A stretch of 56,823 bases of DNA from contig CANLSH010000022.1 of NCBI GenBank assembly GCA_947493705.1, forward strand, positions 1-56,823. The letters run 5' to 3'. Shown in pieces: positions 1-9,715 of the stretch. A program made the position numbers and the translations under genes. The notes beneath the pieces were generated by a model that did no database searches, was not told the origin of the DNA, and saw nothing but the letters and a program-made list of their open reading frames with translations. The DNA comes from an uncultured Arachnia sp. Its GTDB lineage: Bacteria; Actinomycetota; Actinomycetes; Propionibacteriales; Propionibacteriaceae. Position 1 is the stretch's first letter; every line of letters starts with the position of its first letter.

Positions 1-66
1 CTGGATGTCCATATCCAGATGTAGGGGCGCCAGATCGCCCGATCCGGTGCGCCGCAGCCAGGACAT
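1..66 (-). CDS. 5' end of an unknown minus-strand gene (partial)
   Basis: A minus-strand reading frame opens with ATG at 66 and stays open to the window edge: 22 codons, beginning MSWLRRTGSGDLAPLHLD. The codons are plausible for a high-GC gene, and the start lies 59 bases from the likely start of the divergent MATE gene, as expected for a divergent pair. The fragment is too short to assign a family. A palindrome CTGGAT-N6-ATCCAG at 1-18 lies inside it and may be chance. Confidence 0.4.
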   Translation of the reverse strand, partial: MSWLRRTGSGDLAPLHLDMDIQ

Positions 67-125
67 GATTGATCAGTTGTTCCCTAGACTTGCCCGCTGA
101 CCCACGGCCGACATTGCGGAGGAAG

Positions 126-1445
126 ATGGCTGAGCAGAGCATCAACCGACGCGTCCTCGCACTCGCGCTGCCCGCTTTCGCTGCCCTGGTGGCACAGCCC
201 CTCTTCCTCCTGGCCGACACGGCGATCGTCTCGCGGCTGGGCACGGTGCCGCTGGCGGGCCTGGGTGCCGGGGCCACAGTGACCTCCACGCTCGTGGGCC
301 TGATGGTTTTCCTGGCCTACGGCTCCACGGCTGTGGTGGCACGACAACTCGGTGCGGGCAACAGAGGCAGGGCCTTGGGGCTGGGGGTCCAGGCGATGTG
401 GCTCTCCGTCGTCCTGGGAGTGGTCCTGGGGACTCTCACGTGGCTCGCCAGCCCCTGGCTTCTGACCTGGCTCGGCGTTGACGGCGAGGTTCATGCGCAA
501 GCGCTCAGCTACGCCCGCTGGTCCCTCCCCGGCCTGCCGGGCATGCTGCTGGTGCTTGCGGCGACGGGCACGCTGAGGGGGCTGGCGGACGGCCGCACCC
601 CCATGGTGCTCGCCATCGGCGCGGCATCACTGAACGTTGTGCTGGATCTTCTCCTGGTGTTCGGCCTCAACATGGGCATCGCAGGCTCGGGTGCCGCGAC
701 GGCCATCGCGGAGACCGTCATGGGGGTCACGGCCGCCTGGGTTGTCAGGCGGGGTGGTCGCCGCGCCGGGGCCGCGATGGCCCCCACCGTCGCCGGAATG
801 CGTTCCAGTCTCATCGTGGGCGGCCCTCTTCTGATGCGCACATTGACGCTTCGCGGTGCACTGGTGCTGACCACATGGGTGGCCGCCGGCAAAGGCGCCG
901 CAGCCCTGGCGGCCCATCAGGTCACGTGGAACATCTGGGGATTCCTCAACTTCGCCCTGGACGCCGTGGGCATTGCCGGACAAACACTCATCGGCATCGC
1001 GCTCGGAGCCGGAGCGATCAACGAGGTCCGAGCGCTCGTGCGTCGAATGCTGTGGTGGTCTCTGGGTTCCGGCGTGGTGCTCGGAGGCGGCATCATCGCG
1101 CTGCGCGGCCCCCTCGCGTCGCTCTTCGCCCCCGACGCGGAAGTGCGGGCGGGGGTCACGACCACATTGTTGGTGATCGGCTGCACCCTGACAATCGCCG
1201 CCTACGTCTGCCTGGCCGACGGCGTGCTCATCGGCGCGGGAGATGGCCCCTACCTCGCACGTGTCGGGGTTCTCAATCTCATTGTCTACGTGCCACTCGC
1301 TCTTGCCGTGGCCCGCTGGGCCCCGGATGGCACACCGGGACTGGTCTGGTTGTGGGCGGCTTTCAGCGTCGGCTTCATGGGGATACGGGCCATCACCCTG
1401 GCGTGGCGGCAGCGCAGCGACGCGTGGCTCGTCTCTGGCGCTTGA
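126..1445 (+). CDS. MATE family (DinF-like) multidrug/cation exporter
   Basis: Polytopic inner-membrane protein of 439 residues with about 12 predicted hydrophobic segments, the usual size and topology of MATE exporters, which expel cationic drugs or metabolites using H+ or Na+ gradients. The start of the first helix (LALPAFAALVAQPLFLLADTA) and the following IVSRLGTVPLAGLG match the DinF branch. ATG at 126 was chosen because GGAGGA lies just upstream (118-123) and the protein then begins immediately before helix 1. A TTG at 69 would add 19 polar residues. The gene is alone on this strand and converges on the next gene. The substrate cannot be told from sequence. Confidence 0.88.
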   Translation: MAEQSINRRVLALALPAFAALVAQPLFLLADTAIVSRLGTVPLAGLGAGATVTSTLVGLMVFLAYGSTAVVARQLGAGNRGRALGLGVQAMWLSVVLGVVLGTLTWLASPWLLTWLGVDGEVHAQALSYARWSLPGLPGMLLVLAATGTLRGLADGRTPMVLAIGAASLNVVLDLLLVFGLNMGIAGSGAATAIAETVMGVTAAWVVRRGGRRAGAAMAPTVAGMRSSLIVGGPLLMRTLTLRGALVLTTWVAAGKGAAALAAHQVTWNIWGFLNFALDAVGIAGQTLIGIALGAGAINEVRALVRRMLWWSLGSGVVLGGGIIALRGPLASLFAPDAEVRAGVTTTLLVIGCTLTIAAYVCLADGVLIGAGDGPYLARVGVLNLIVYVPLALAVARWAPDGTPGLVWLWAAFSVGFMGIRAITLAWRQRSDAWLVSGA

Positions 1446-1476
1446 CTCAGTTCGTTGCGGAGAGGGATGCCACGGC

Positions 1477-1950
1477 TCAGTTCTGCAACAGTTTGGGAGC
1501 CTGCAACAGCAGGAGGCGTTTCAGCTCACTCTCCTGAGCCTCCGCCCGTTCCAGCAGCTTCTGCAACTGTGCCCTCTCCAAGCGCGCGTCGTCCAGCTGC
1601 AACAGGACCCTCCACGCCATGGATTTGGCATGCACGGCGTCGACAAGCGCTTCGACTTCGACGAGATCGGACAGCGGCGAGCGATGCAGGAGGCGCTGGT
1701 TCGCTTTGAGACGTGCCACCTTCTCCGCCACCTTGCCGGAGAGGTCTTTCAGCGCGGCCGGCTTGGTGTCGAAACGCTGCATGATCTGCTCCAGCATCGT
1801 CTGGTCCCGCCCGGCTTCTTCAGCGATGCGACCCACTGATTGGCGCACCTCATCATCCGAATGCTGCTCCGCCACCCGGGCAAACGCGTCCAGTCCGGCG
1901 GCGGAACCGGCATGGTGGTCCTGCAGATATGTAGTAATCACCTTGGTCAT
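1477..1950 (-). CDS. small all-helical, ferritin-like hypothetical protein
   Basis: 157 residues, soluble, predicted almost entirely alpha-helical, with a Lys/Glu/Arg/Leu-rich C-terminal half that looks like a long amphipathic helix or coiled coil (RAQLQKLLERAEAQESELKR). The N-terminal YLQDHHAGSAAGLDAF and the LVEVEALVDAVHAKSMAWRVL stretch resemble small ferritin-like/four-helix-bundle actinobacterial proteins of unknown function. No complete di-iron ExxH pair is obvious, so metal binding is not claimed. The gene converges with the MATE gene and diverges from the isochorismatase gene. The fold is inferred from composition only. Confidence 0.7.
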   Translation of the reverse strand: MTKVITTYLQDHHAGSAAGLDAFARVAEQHSDDEVRQSVGRIAEEAGRDQTMLEQIMQRFDTKPAALKDLSGKVAEKVARLKANQRLLHRSPLSDLVEVEALVDAVHAKSMAWRVLLQLDDARLERAQLQKLLERAEAQESELKRLLLLQAPKLLQN

Positions 1951-2024
1951 GATGTCCTCCTCTGGCTCAGCCCAACCCTACGAAAACTTGGGTGCAGCAC
2001 AGTTCTTCCACCGCACCACCGTTT

Positions 2025-2048
2025 TTGTGACACCGCAATCCGTCACAA
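2025..2048. promoter_or_regulatory. perfect inverted repeat (candidate operator) at the isochorismatase start
   Basis: TTGTGAC at 2025-2031 and GTCACAA at 2042-2048 form a perfect 7-bp inverted repeat with a 10-base spacer. The right arm runs into the first possible ATG (2048). The half-sites look like CRP/GlxR halves, but CRP sites need a 6-base gap between TGTGA and TCACA, and here it is 12. A TetR- or GntR-type operator is more likely. The regulator is unknown. Confidence 0.45.
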
Positions 2049-2677
2049 TGGCGCACATGTCATTCGTGCAAGCACCTGACGATGATCACTCTGAGAGCCA
2101 ACCGGGATCTCCTGCCGCGACGAGCGAGACAGCCCTGGTGGTGATCGACATGCAGAACTGCTATTTGGAGCTGCCGGGTCTGCGAAATCATCGAGACCGC
2201 ATCCTGGGGCGAGTCAATGAGTTGATACACACCGCCCATGCAGCGCGGCGCCCCGTGGTGCTGGTGCGAACCCAGCATGCCCGTGATCGCTCGACCTGGA
2301 CGCTCAACATGTGGGAGGACGACGAGGGCTTCGCCTTCCCGGACACCAGCGGCGCTCAGTTCCTGGACGACTTGGCCAGGGGCCCCGACGTGGTGATCAA
2401 CAAAACCCGGGACAGTGCCTTCCATGCGACCAACTTGGCCGAGCACCTACGCGATCGCGATGTGTCCCACGTGTTGCTGTGCGGTGTCTCAACGCACAGC
2501 TGCGTCTTCCAGACGGCGACTGACGGATTTGCCCACGACTTCCACGTGGCCATCGCCGTCGACGCCGTCGCATCGGAGACTCCCGATCTGTCTGGGGCCA
2601 TGCTGGATTTTCTCCACGAGGAGATGCGGCAGCCACTGCTGTCCCAACGAGAGAGCTCATTGTTTCTCGAACGGTGA
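2048..2677 (+). CDS. isochorismatase-family cysteine hydrolase
   Basis: About 209 residues with the family pattern: an early acidic residue in ALVVIDMQNCY (catalytic Asp), a central Lys in VVINKTRDSAF, and the catalytic Cys in LCGVSTHSCVFQTA after a nonprolyl cis-bond motif. Such enzymes hydrolyse isochorismate, nicotinamide or related amides; the substrate here is not determinable. The start is ATG 2048 or ATG 2057; neither has a strong ribosome-binding site, and the upstream open frame is noncoding. It sits upstream of the ole operon but is separated by about 130 bases, so co-function is not implied. Confidence 0.85.
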   Translation: MAHMSFVQAPDDDHSESQPGSPAATSETALVVIDMQNCYLELPGLRNHRDRILGRVNELIHTAHAARRPVVLVRTQHARDRSTWTLNMWEDDEGFAFPDTSGAQFLDDLARGPDVVINKTRDSAFHATNLAEHLRDRDVSHVLLCGVSTHSCVFQTATDGFAHDFHVAIAVDAVASETPDLSGAMLDFLHEEMRQPLLSQRESSLFLER

Positions 2678-2810
2678 GGCCGCCGTTCGGGCATTCGCCG
2701 GCCGCAATGACCGACCACAGAGACGACGAGACGCTACCGAACGGCTGGTACGCTCGGCAACCGCGGACGTGGGCGAGGGGTCGGTGGTCCGCCGGAAGGA
2801 CTTACAGAAC

Positions 2811-3833
2811 ATGAGTGGAAACGCCATCTACCGGCTGACGAATACCTCCATTGTCTCCGTGACACGTGTGGAAGCACCGGAAATCATCAGTTCGGAGTCA
2901 CTCGACGATGCCCTGGACGGGATGTATGCCCGCATCGGCATGTCACGCGGAGGGTTGGCCGGACTGGCCGGTGTTCAGGAGCGTCGTTGGTGGCCCAGGG
3001 GCACCAGCTACATCTCGGGAGCCGTTGAAGCCGGGAACTCCGCCATGGCAGCTGCAGGGGTCGAACCCGGACAGATCGGGTTGTTGATCAACGCGTCGGT
3101 TTCTCGCCCCCATCTGGAGCCGTCAGTGGCCGCACAGGTCCACGACGAACTCGGTCTTCCGACGCACTGCCTCAACTTCGACATCACCAATGCCTGTCTC
3201 GGCTTCGTCAACGCCATGCAGGTGGCCGGCTCCATGATCGATGCAGGACAGCTGGATTACGCCCTCATCGTCGCCTCCGAGGGAACGCGCGAGCCGCAGG
3301 AACGCACCATGGATCGCCTGATCAACGGGGAGACCACCAAGGATGAGCTGAAGGAAGCCTTCGCCACTCTGACCGTCGGATCGGGCGCCGCTGCCATGGT
3401 GCTCGGCCGCAGTGACCAGCATCCCAACGGCCACCGTGTGGTGGGTGGCCTGAGCCGCGCCGGCACCTCCCACCATGGCCTGTGCATCGGCACCATGGAG
3501 GAGATGCACACCGACAGCCGTGCACTGTTCGTCGAGGGCATGGCCCTGGTGCAGGATGCCTGGGACGAGGCCAAGACCGAGTTCGAGTGGACTGACATGG
3601 ACTCCTACATTCCTCACCAGACATCCACTGCGCACCTGCGTGGCCTGTCCAAGGCCCTGAGCCTCGACAATGACAGGCTGGCTGTCTCGCTGGTCCATCA
3701 CGGCAACACCGCGGCAGCGGCCGTGCCGTTCACACTGGCGCAGGAAGTGCCGAACCTGAACAAGGGTGACCGTGTCCTTCTCATGGGGATCGGCTCCGGC
3801 CTGAACACCTCCTTCACGGAAATCGCGTGGTGA
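2811..3833 (+). CDS. oleA: OleA, thiolase-family 3-oxoacyl-ACP synthase III-like acyl-CoA condensing enzyme
   Basis: OleA joins two fatty acyl-CoAs head to head, giving a 2-alkyl-3-ketoacid, the first step of long-chain olefin synthesis. The 340-residue protein has a KASIII/thiolase fold with catalytic Cys129 in DITNACLGFVNAMQ, a His in YIPHQTS and an Asn in HHGNTAAAA. The start ATG has GGAAGGA at 2794-2800. Its stop overlaps the GTG of oleBC, so the three ole genes are translationally coupled. FabH is the alternative family member, but the next two genes settle the assignment. Confidence 0.93.
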   Translation: MSGNAIYRLTNTSIVSVTRVEAPEIISSESLDDALDGMYARIGMSRGGLAGLAGVQERRWWPRGTSYISGAVEAGNSAMAAAGVEPGQIGLLINASVSRPHLEPSVAAQVHDELGLPTHCLNFDITNACLGFVNAMQVAGSMIDAGQLDYALIVASEGTREPQERTMDRLINGETTKDELKEAFATLTVGSGAAAMVLGRSDQHPNGHRVVGGLSRAGTSHHGLCIGTMEEMHTDSRALFVEGMALVQDAWDEAKTEFEWTDMDSYIPHQTSTAHLRGLSKALSLDNDRLAVSLVHHGNTAAAAVPFTLAQEVPNLNKGDRVLLMGIGSGLNTSFTEIAW

Positions 3834-6469
3834 GGGCGGTCCCTGAACTCCCGGGGCTGGACCCGTCATGGTCGCGCCGCATCACGGCCCCCGACGCCGA
3901 CGGCGTGGACCGGGTCTGGCACATCCTTGACACTGCATCCGACGACGATGCACCCCCCGCAAACGGGACGATGCTCTGCGTTCACGGCAATCCCACGTGG
4001 TCCTACCTCTGGCGTCGCTTCCTGGACGCGGCCCGTCCCGGCTGGCGCGTGATCGCCGTTGATCAGCTGGGGATGGGCTATTCGGAGGATCCGTCCGGCA
4101 CCCTGGAGTCGCCACGCACCCTGGCGCAGCGCGTCGATGATCTCAGCCGCCTCACCGACGCCCTGGCTCTCACAGGGCCGGTGGTCGCAGTCGGGCATGA
4201 CTGGGGCGGCATCGTCGCCAGCGGCTGGGCGCTGCGCCACCGCGATCAGCTTGCAGGCCTGGTCCTGGCCAATACCGCCGTCCACCATGACTTCAGTCAC
4301 GGCATCCCGAAGCCGCTGCGGCCCGCCCGCGCGATGGCGGCGCTGACGTGTGTCCGGACGTCGATGTTCGTGCGCGCCGCCACCGCCCTGTCCGGTTCCA
4401 GGATTCCCCGCGACATCCGCGACGCCTTCTCCGCGCCCTACCCGGATGCCGCCGATCGGAGATTCGTCGGCCAGTTTGTGGCCGACATACCGGCTGAGCC
4501 GTCGCACCCCTCACGCGCAGCTCTGGACGAGATCGCTGTGGGCCTGACCGGGCTGGAGGTTCCCACCCTGCTCATGCGCGGTGCTGCCGATCCCGTGTTC
4601 AGCGAGGATCATTTCCGCGATCTTCAGGCACGGCTGCCCGGAGCCGATCTTCAGCGCTACGAAGGTGCCAGCCACTTGGTCACAGAAGATGCGCCCCGCT
4701 CCGCCGAGGACACTTGGAACTGGGTGGCGGACCGCATCGAGTCCCCCGCGCCCGAGCTGTCGCCGACGCCCAGCTCGGCTCCGGCTGAGACCACGGATCT
4801 GGCATGGTCTGAACTACTGCGACGGGCTGCCGGGACCCCCGATGCCCTCGCCGTCGTGGAGGTTGCCAACGGCCGGCGCCTGAGCTTTGCGCAACTGGAG
4901 GCCGACATCGCCCTCGTGGGCGCCGGACTCGTCGCAAGCGGCGTTGAGCCCGGTCAGCGCGTCGCACTGCTCGTCCCACCCGGCATCGACCTGACGGTTG
5001 CTCTTTATGCCTGTTGGCGCATCGGCGCCGTCGTCGTCGTTGCAGACGCGGGCCTCGGTCCTCGTGGCATGCGCCGGGCCCTGCGCGGCGCCGGTATTGA
5101 CCATGTCATCGGCATCGGCAAGGGGCTGGCCGCCGTCGCGCTGCTCGGCGTACCCGGTCGAAGAATCCTTGTCGAGGGGCCCACCTCAGCGTTGGGATCC
5201 TTGGTGCGTCGCCCCGGCATTTGGGGCCCCGTGCACGTCGCTGACACCCTCGACGGCGTGCGTCTCATGGGCGCCGACGCCCCCACGCCGCCGCTTCCGC
5301 CCGTCGATGCCGAGGCCGCCGTGCTGTTCACATCGGGCGCCACTGGGCCCGCCAAGGGTGTCGTCTACCGCTCTGACCAGATTCGGGCCCAGGCCGGACA
5401 CATCAAGGCCATCTACAACCTGAGCGACCACGATGCCTTCGTGGCCGCATTTGCACCATTCGCGCTCTACGGCCCGGCGATGGGCGTCGCCTCCGCGGTG
5501 CCTGACATGGACGTCACCTCCCCCTCCACCCTGACGGCCACCGGTCTGGCTGAGGCGGTCTCCGCCGCCGGTGCCACGACGGTGTTCGCCTCACCGTCTT
5601 CGCTGCGCAACGTGGTGGCCACGGCCCCATCACTTTCGACCGGGCAGCGGGACACCTTGTCAGGTGTGCGTGTGGCCATGTCCGCCGGCGCCCCCATCCC
5701 GGTGCCGCTCCTCGAGTCGGTGCAGATGGTCCTGCCCAATGCTGAACTCCACACTCCCTACGGCATGACGGAGTGTCTGGCGGTCTCTGACATCACACTG
5801 GCGGGATTGCAGGCCGCTGGCGCAGGTAATGGTGTGTGCGTCGGACGTCCGCTCGCGGGCGTCGAGGTGAGCATTGCGCCGCTGCCGCAGGACCCGTCGC
5901 AACCCGACGGCGACCCCACCAAGGACCCGGACGTCACCGGCGAGATCATCGTCGCCGCTGCGCACGTCAAGGACCACTACGACCAACTCTGGGCCACACA
6001 ACGTGCCAGCTCCCGCGACGGTGATTCCCACCGCACCGGGGACGTCGGCCATCTGGATACCGAGGGACGCCTGTGGGTGGAGGGTCGCCGCCAGCACGTG
6101 GTGCACGCTGCATCCGGCCCGCTGACACCCGTCGCGCTCGAACTCGCCCTCCAGGCCATTCCTGGTATCCGTGACGCTGCCATCGTCGGTGTTGGCCCCG
6201 AGGGCACCCAGGCCGTGGTTGCGATCATGATCGTCAACGATGCGAACGGAGAACCGGTGAAGCGTCGATGCGGTTCGGTGCTTGCCGGAAGGCCACTGAG
6301 CCGTGCCGTTCGCATGGCTGCCGCCGAGGTCAGCAGGCAACCCATCGCCGCCGTCCTCACCACGTCGGCCTTCCCCGTGGACGTCCGTCACCAGTCGAAG
6401 GTGGACCGGGCACGCCTCGCGCAGTGGGCAACCGGTGTGCTGGCCGGCGGACCGGTCGGTACCCCATGA
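3827..6469 (+). CDS. oleBC: OleBC fusion: beta-lactone decarboxylase (OleB) plus beta-lactone synthetase (OleC)
   Basis: An 880-residue two-domain enzyme. Residues about 1-305 are an alpha/beta-hydrolase of the haloalkane-dehalogenase type with oxyanion HGNPTWSYLW and nucleophile Asp125 in GHDWGG; OleB decarboxylates the beta-lactone to the cis-olefin. A Pro/Ser/Thr-rich linker (about 310-330) leads to an AMP-dependent synthetase domain with the ATP loop LFTSGATGPAKGV and TPYGMTEC; OleC closes the beta-hydroxyacid to a beta-lactone. This fusion is known from actinobacterial ole clusters. Starts GTG 3827 and GTG 3830 are both possible; either overlaps the oleA stop. The gene overlaps oleD by 4 bases (ATGA). 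Confidence 0.93.
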   Translation: MVRAVPELPGLDPSWSRRITAPDADGVDRVWHILDTASDDDAPPANGTMLCVHGNPTWSYLWRRFLDAARPGWRVIAVDQLGMGYSEDPSGTLESPRTLAQRVDDLSRLTDALALTGPVVAVGHDWGGIVASGWALRHRDQLAGLVLANTAVHHDFSHGIPKPLRPARAMAALTCVRTSMFVRAATALSGSRIPRDIRDAFSAPYPDAADRRFVGQFVADIPAEPSHPSRAALDEIAVGLTGLEVPTLLMRGAADPVFSEDHFRDLQARLPGADLQRYEGASHLVTEDAPRSAEDTWNWVADRIESPAPELSPTPSSAPAETTDLAWSELLRRAAGTPDALAVVEVANGRRLSFAQLEADIALVGAGLVASGVEPGQRVALLVPPGIDLTVALYACWRIGAVVVVADAGLGPRGMRRALRGAGIDHVIGIGKGLAAVALLGVPGRRILVEGPTSALGSLVRRPGIWGPVHVADTLDGVRLMGADAPTPPLPPVDAEAAVLFTSGATGPAKGVVYRSDQIRAQAGHIKAIYNLSDHDAFVAAFAPFALYGPAMGVASAVPDMDVTSPSTLTATGLAEAVSAAGATTVFASPSSLRNVVATAPSLSTGQRDTLSGVRVAMSAGAPIPVPLLESVQMVLPNAELHTPYGMTECLAVSDITLAGLQAAGAGNGVCVGRPLAGVEVSIAPLPQDPSQPDGDPTKDPDVTGEIIVAAAHVKDHYDQLWATQRASSRDGDSHRTGDVGHLDTEGRLWVEGRRQHVVHAASGPLTPVALELALQAIPGIRDAAIVGVGPEGTQAVVAIMIVNDANGEPVKRRCGSVLAGRPLSRAVRMAAAEVSRQPIAAVLTTSAFPVDVRHQSKVDRARLAQWATGVLAGGPVGTP

Positions 6470-7461
6470 GGGTGCTGGTCACCGGCGCCAGCGGCCTTCT
6501 GGGCGGGGGCGTGGCCACAGCCCTGGCTGCACGCGGTGACGACGTCACGGTTCTGCAGCGCAGGCCCAGCGGTCTTGGTCTGCGCGAAGTGCTGGGCGAG
6601 ATCACCGATCCGGTGGCAGTTGCATGCGCCGCCGAGGGCTGCGACTCGGTGATCCACCTCGCGGCCAAGGTCAACGTGACCGGCAGGTGGGCTGATTACC
6701 ACCGGATCAACGTTGAGGGCACAGACACCCTCCTGGCGGCGTGTCGCGACGCGGATGTCTCCCGCATGGTGTTCGTCTCCAGCCCTTCTGTGGCCCACGC
6801 CGGTAGCTCTCTAGTGGGAGCTGACGCAGGGGCCGCCGACCCGGAGCACGCACGCGGTCACTACGCACGCAGCAAAGCGATGGCCGAGCTGAAGGCGCTC
6901 GATGCGGATGCCCGGAATGATTTTGCCGTCGTCGCCATCCGACCTCACCTCGTGTGGGGGCCCGGCGACACCCAACTGGTGGAACGCATCGGCCGACGGG
7001 CACGTGCCGGACGCCTGCCCATCATCGGCTCAGGTGCACCGCTGGTGGACACCCTCTACATCGACAATGCTGTCGACGCCATGGTGGCCGCCCTCGATCA
7101 GTGCCACGAGGCACGGGGCCGGGCGCTGGTGGTGACCAACGGCGAACCGCGCCCCATCGGTGAGATCCTCAGCCGATGGGCCCTCGCCACCGGCGCCCCG
7201 GCCCCCTCCCGCCACATTCCGTCCGGTCTCGCGCGGCTTACTGGCAGCGCCGTCGACGCCGTGACCGCGGTCAGGCAACGCCTGGGACATGATCTGCTTA
7301 GCGATCCCCCATTGACCCGCTTCCTCGCCGAACAACTTTCCACGGCCCACTGGTTTGACCAGCGCCGCACCAGGGATGCACTGGGTTGGAGCCCGCGTAT
7401 CAGCCTGGAGGAGGGCTTTCCGCGACTGGCCGCCTGGTACACCTTGCATCCATTGCCCTGA
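6466..7461 (+). CDS. oleD: OleD, NADPH-dependent 2-alkyl-3-ketoalkanoate reductase
   Basis: A 331-residue extended short-chain dehydrogenase. The N-terminal Rossmann motif is GASGLLGGG and the catalytic pair is YARSK (YxxxK), with Ser in FVSSPSVAH. OleD reduces the OleA product to the beta-hydroxyacid that OleC then lactonises. The ATG overlaps the oleBC stop as ATGA, making it the last gene of the operon. The frame is open farther upstream inside oleBC, but that part is out of phase with any domain. Alone it could be called an NAD-dependent epimerase; the context fixes the role. Confidence 0.92.
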   Translation: MRVLVTGASGLLGGGVATALAARGDDVTVLQRRPSGLGLREVLGEITDPVAVACAAEGCDSVIHLAAKVNVTGRWADYHRINVEGTDTLLAACRDADVSRMVFVSSPSVAHAGSSLVGADAGAADPEHARGHYARSKAMAELKALDADARNDFAVVAIRPHLVWGPGDTQLVERIGRRARAGRLPIIGSGAPLVDTLYIDNAVDAMVAALDQCHEARGRALVVTNGEPRPIGEILSRWALATGAPAPSRHIPSGLARLTGSAVDAVTAVRQRLGHDLLSDPPLTRFLAEQLSTAHWFDQRRTRDALGWSPRISLEEGFPRLAAWYTLHPLP

Positions 7462-7599
7462 CCACGCGGCCGGGGTCCCCATTTTCGGCTCCAACCATAG
7501 TTGCATTAGCCTCATACCTTTTGGGCGACGACGGTTTTGGGGCGGCCAGCCGGGACGGGACGGGGACAGTTGTACAAGGTGACTGGTGGAGATACCGAC

Positions 7600-9582
7600 G
7601 TGGGGCAGCACCTCCATCCGGTCCCCGAGTCACTCAGCGTCCATGACACATATCTCTACGGCGTGCAGGGATTGCGCACCGTCGCTGCCCTGATGGTGGC
7701 CGTCTACCACATCTGGTTCCACAGAGTCTCGGGCGGTGTTGATGTCTTCTTCGTTGTGGCGGGCTACTTTGCAGCGGGCTCACTGCTGAAGGTGACGGGA
7801 CTGCCAACCCCCCGGGAACGGCTGGGGGGCGTCGGCCGCTACCTGCTGCGAACTGCCCGCAGGGTCATACCCTCGGCGTCGGTGGTCATCGTGGGAACCG
7901 TGGTGGCTGGCGTTGTCCTCATGCCCCGATCACAATGGCACGACACCATTGCGCATGGCTGGGCGAGTCTCCAATTCTGGGAGAACTGGTACCTCATCCA
8001 GACCGGCAACGACTATCTGTCCCAGTCCCTGGCCGCCTCGCCGTTCCAACAATTCTGGGCACTTTCCATCCAGGTCCAGTTCTACGTGGTGTTCCCGCTG
8101 TTGGCGCTGCTGGCTGCTGGCTTTGCCCGATCGGTCCGCGCTCCACAACGACGCGTGCTCTTCGTGGTGGTTGGCATGGTGCTCCTGGCCTCCCTGACCT
8201 TTTCCGTCCTTCTCACAGCGACGGACCAGCCCTCGGCATACTTCCACCTCGGCACTCGTCTGTGGGAATTCGCAGCTGGCGCCATCCTCGCGCTCCTACT
8301 GCGCAAACGTCTTGGCAACAAGACGGTGATGCGGCTGTTCGGATGGGTTGGACTGCTCGCAATTGTCTCTTTTGCCGCCTTTGTGGATCCATCACCCCTG
8401 CTGCCCGGTCTGGCGACCCTGATTCCCGTCACCGCCGCGGCAGCCATCATTGCGGCGGGGAGACACGGCGTCGAGCCGGGCATCCTGAAAAGCAGGCCGC
8501 TGTTGTGGTTCGCGGACTCGTCCTTCGCGTTCTACCTCTGGCACTGGCCCCTTCTGGTGTTCTACAGACACCAGTTCCAGGAGAACGTCCCCCTCAGCGA
8601 CGGCGTGGTCATTCTCCTGGCCGCGGCGCTCCTGGCCATCGTCACCACTGCGCTGGTGGAGAAGCCAATCCGCACGGCCCGCCGCCTCCGCGAATCCGCG
8701 GCGGCCTCCATCATTGTCTGCCTGCTCCTACTGGCGGCCGGGGCGGGCGCCCTGGTGTGGTGGAGCTCCATCGAAGCCAACCAACGCGAGATGGAGGCAA
8801 CTCAATCCGTGATCGCAGGCGATCCCCCCGTGGACCGCGAGTATGTTCCCTCGTCGACCGTGGCACGCCGGGACGTTTCCGCAGCCTACGAACGCAAATG
8901 CCAGCAATCCCCCGGCGCCGCCGAAGTCATCAGCTGCACGTGGGGTGACAAGTCATCCAAGACGACCATCGCGCTGGTGGGTGCTTCGCACAGCACGCAG
9001 TGGACAGACCAGGTGGCAGCCACCGCCGAGGATCAGGACGTGAAACTGGTGACCATGACCAAGGGCTCCTGCCCCTTCGGCGACATGGCCGAGGTTGACT
9101 TCGCGGTGGACCCCTCCTGCCGTGTCTGGATGGATGACGTGATGGACCAGCTGCTGGATGACCCACCGGAGCTGGTGATCACCGTGGCCACCCGTCCCGT
9201 CGACGGCGTCGAAGAGGTACCCGAGTGGAAGCTACCCCAACTCCAACGGCTCTCCGATGCCGGGATCGCGGTGCTGGGAATAAGGGACAATCCCAGATTC
9301 GGTTTTGATGTGCCGGAATGCATCGACATCAGGGGAGTGGACGCGTGCACCGTCCAGCGCTCCGACGTACTGGCCCCTCTGGACGAACTCGAGATCCCCG
9401 AGCTCGCGCACTTCACGTTTGTCGACACGGCAGATGATTACTGTCGTGAGGACGTCTGTACTCCCGTCAGGGACGGCGTACTGATGTCCGCGGACGGCAG
9501 CCACCTCACGCGCACCTGGACGATGGTCAACGGTGACACGATCCGCGACGCCGTCAAGGACGTCCTCGCACGTTCATCGTGA
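7600..9582 (+). CDS. membrane acyltransferase (OafA/YrhL type) with C-terminal SGNH domain
   Basis: About 660 residues. The N-terminal 360 or so form an acyltransferase-3 integral membrane domain ([17 protein letters not shown] with the conserved His, then [13 protein letters not shown]), with some ten hydrophobic helices. The C-terminal extracytoplasmic part carries SGNH-hydrolase blocks: [11 protein letters not shown] (nucleophile Ser), and DGSHLT near the end (Asp-x-x-His). Such proteins O-acetylate cell-surface glycans or peptidoglycan. GTG 7600 is preferred because GGAG lies at 7587-7590; TTG 7537 and GTG 7579 are alternatives. It follows oleD by about 140 bases and may be separately transcribed. 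Confidence 0.85.
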   Translation: MGQHLHPVPESLSVHDTYLYGVQGLRTVAALMVAVYHIWFHRVSGGVDVFFVVAGYFAAGSLLKVTGLPTPRERLGGVGRYLLRTARRVIPSASVVIVGTVVAGVVLMPRSQWHDTIAHGWASLQFWENWYLIQTGNDYLSQSLAASPFQQFWALSIQVQFYVVFPLLALLAAGFARSVRAPQRRVLFVVVGMVLLASLTFSVLLTATDQPSAYFHLGTRLWEFAAGAILALLLRKRLGNKTVMRLFGWVGLLAIVSFAAFVDPSPLLPGLATLIPVTAAAAIIAAGRHGVEPGILKSRPLLWFADSSFAFYLWHWPLLVFYRHQFQENVPLSDGVVILLAAALLAIVTTALVEKPIRTARRLRESAAASIIVCLLLLAAGAGALVWWSSIEANQREMEATQSVIAGDPPVDREYVPSSTVARRDVSAAYERKCQQSPGAAEVISCTWGDKSSKTTIALVGASHSTQWTDQVAATAEDQDVKLVTMTKGSCPFGDMAEVDFAVDPSCRVWMDDVMDQLLDDPPELVITVATRPVDGVEEVPEWKLPQLQRLSDAGIAVLGIRDNPRFGFDVPECIDIRGVDACTVQRSDVLAPLDELEIPELAHFTFVDTADDYCREDVCTPVRDGVLMSADGSHLTRTWTMVNGDTIRDAVKDVLARSS

Positions 9583-9664
9583 CCCCGCTCCGGGGCGGTT
9601 GCCGGTCACGCTGACGTCGATGACGCTCCGGAGACGTCGAGGGAATACCAAGAGGAATTCCAAC

Positions 9665-9685
9665 GTTGAGTGAGGTAGACTCAAC
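9665..9685. promoter_or_regulatory. HAIR operator (HspR-binding site) of clpB
   Basis: GTTGAGT at 9665-9671 and ACTCAAC at 9679-9685 form a perfect inverted repeat with a 7-base spacer, matching the HspR-associated inverted repeat consensus CTTGAGT-N7-ACTCAAG at all but the outermost base pair. A TATAAC at 9687-9692 is a candidate -10 immediately after it, so a bound repressor would cover the -35 region. An HspR homologue is encoded at 16831-17259. Confidence 0.9.
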
Positions 9686-9715
9686 TTATAACCTGACCAT
9701 CCGGAGGACTCAGAA

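Noticed and set aside
2025..2048. A CRP/GlxR binding site
   Set aside because: The TGTGA and TCACA half-sites are 12 bases apart instead of 6.
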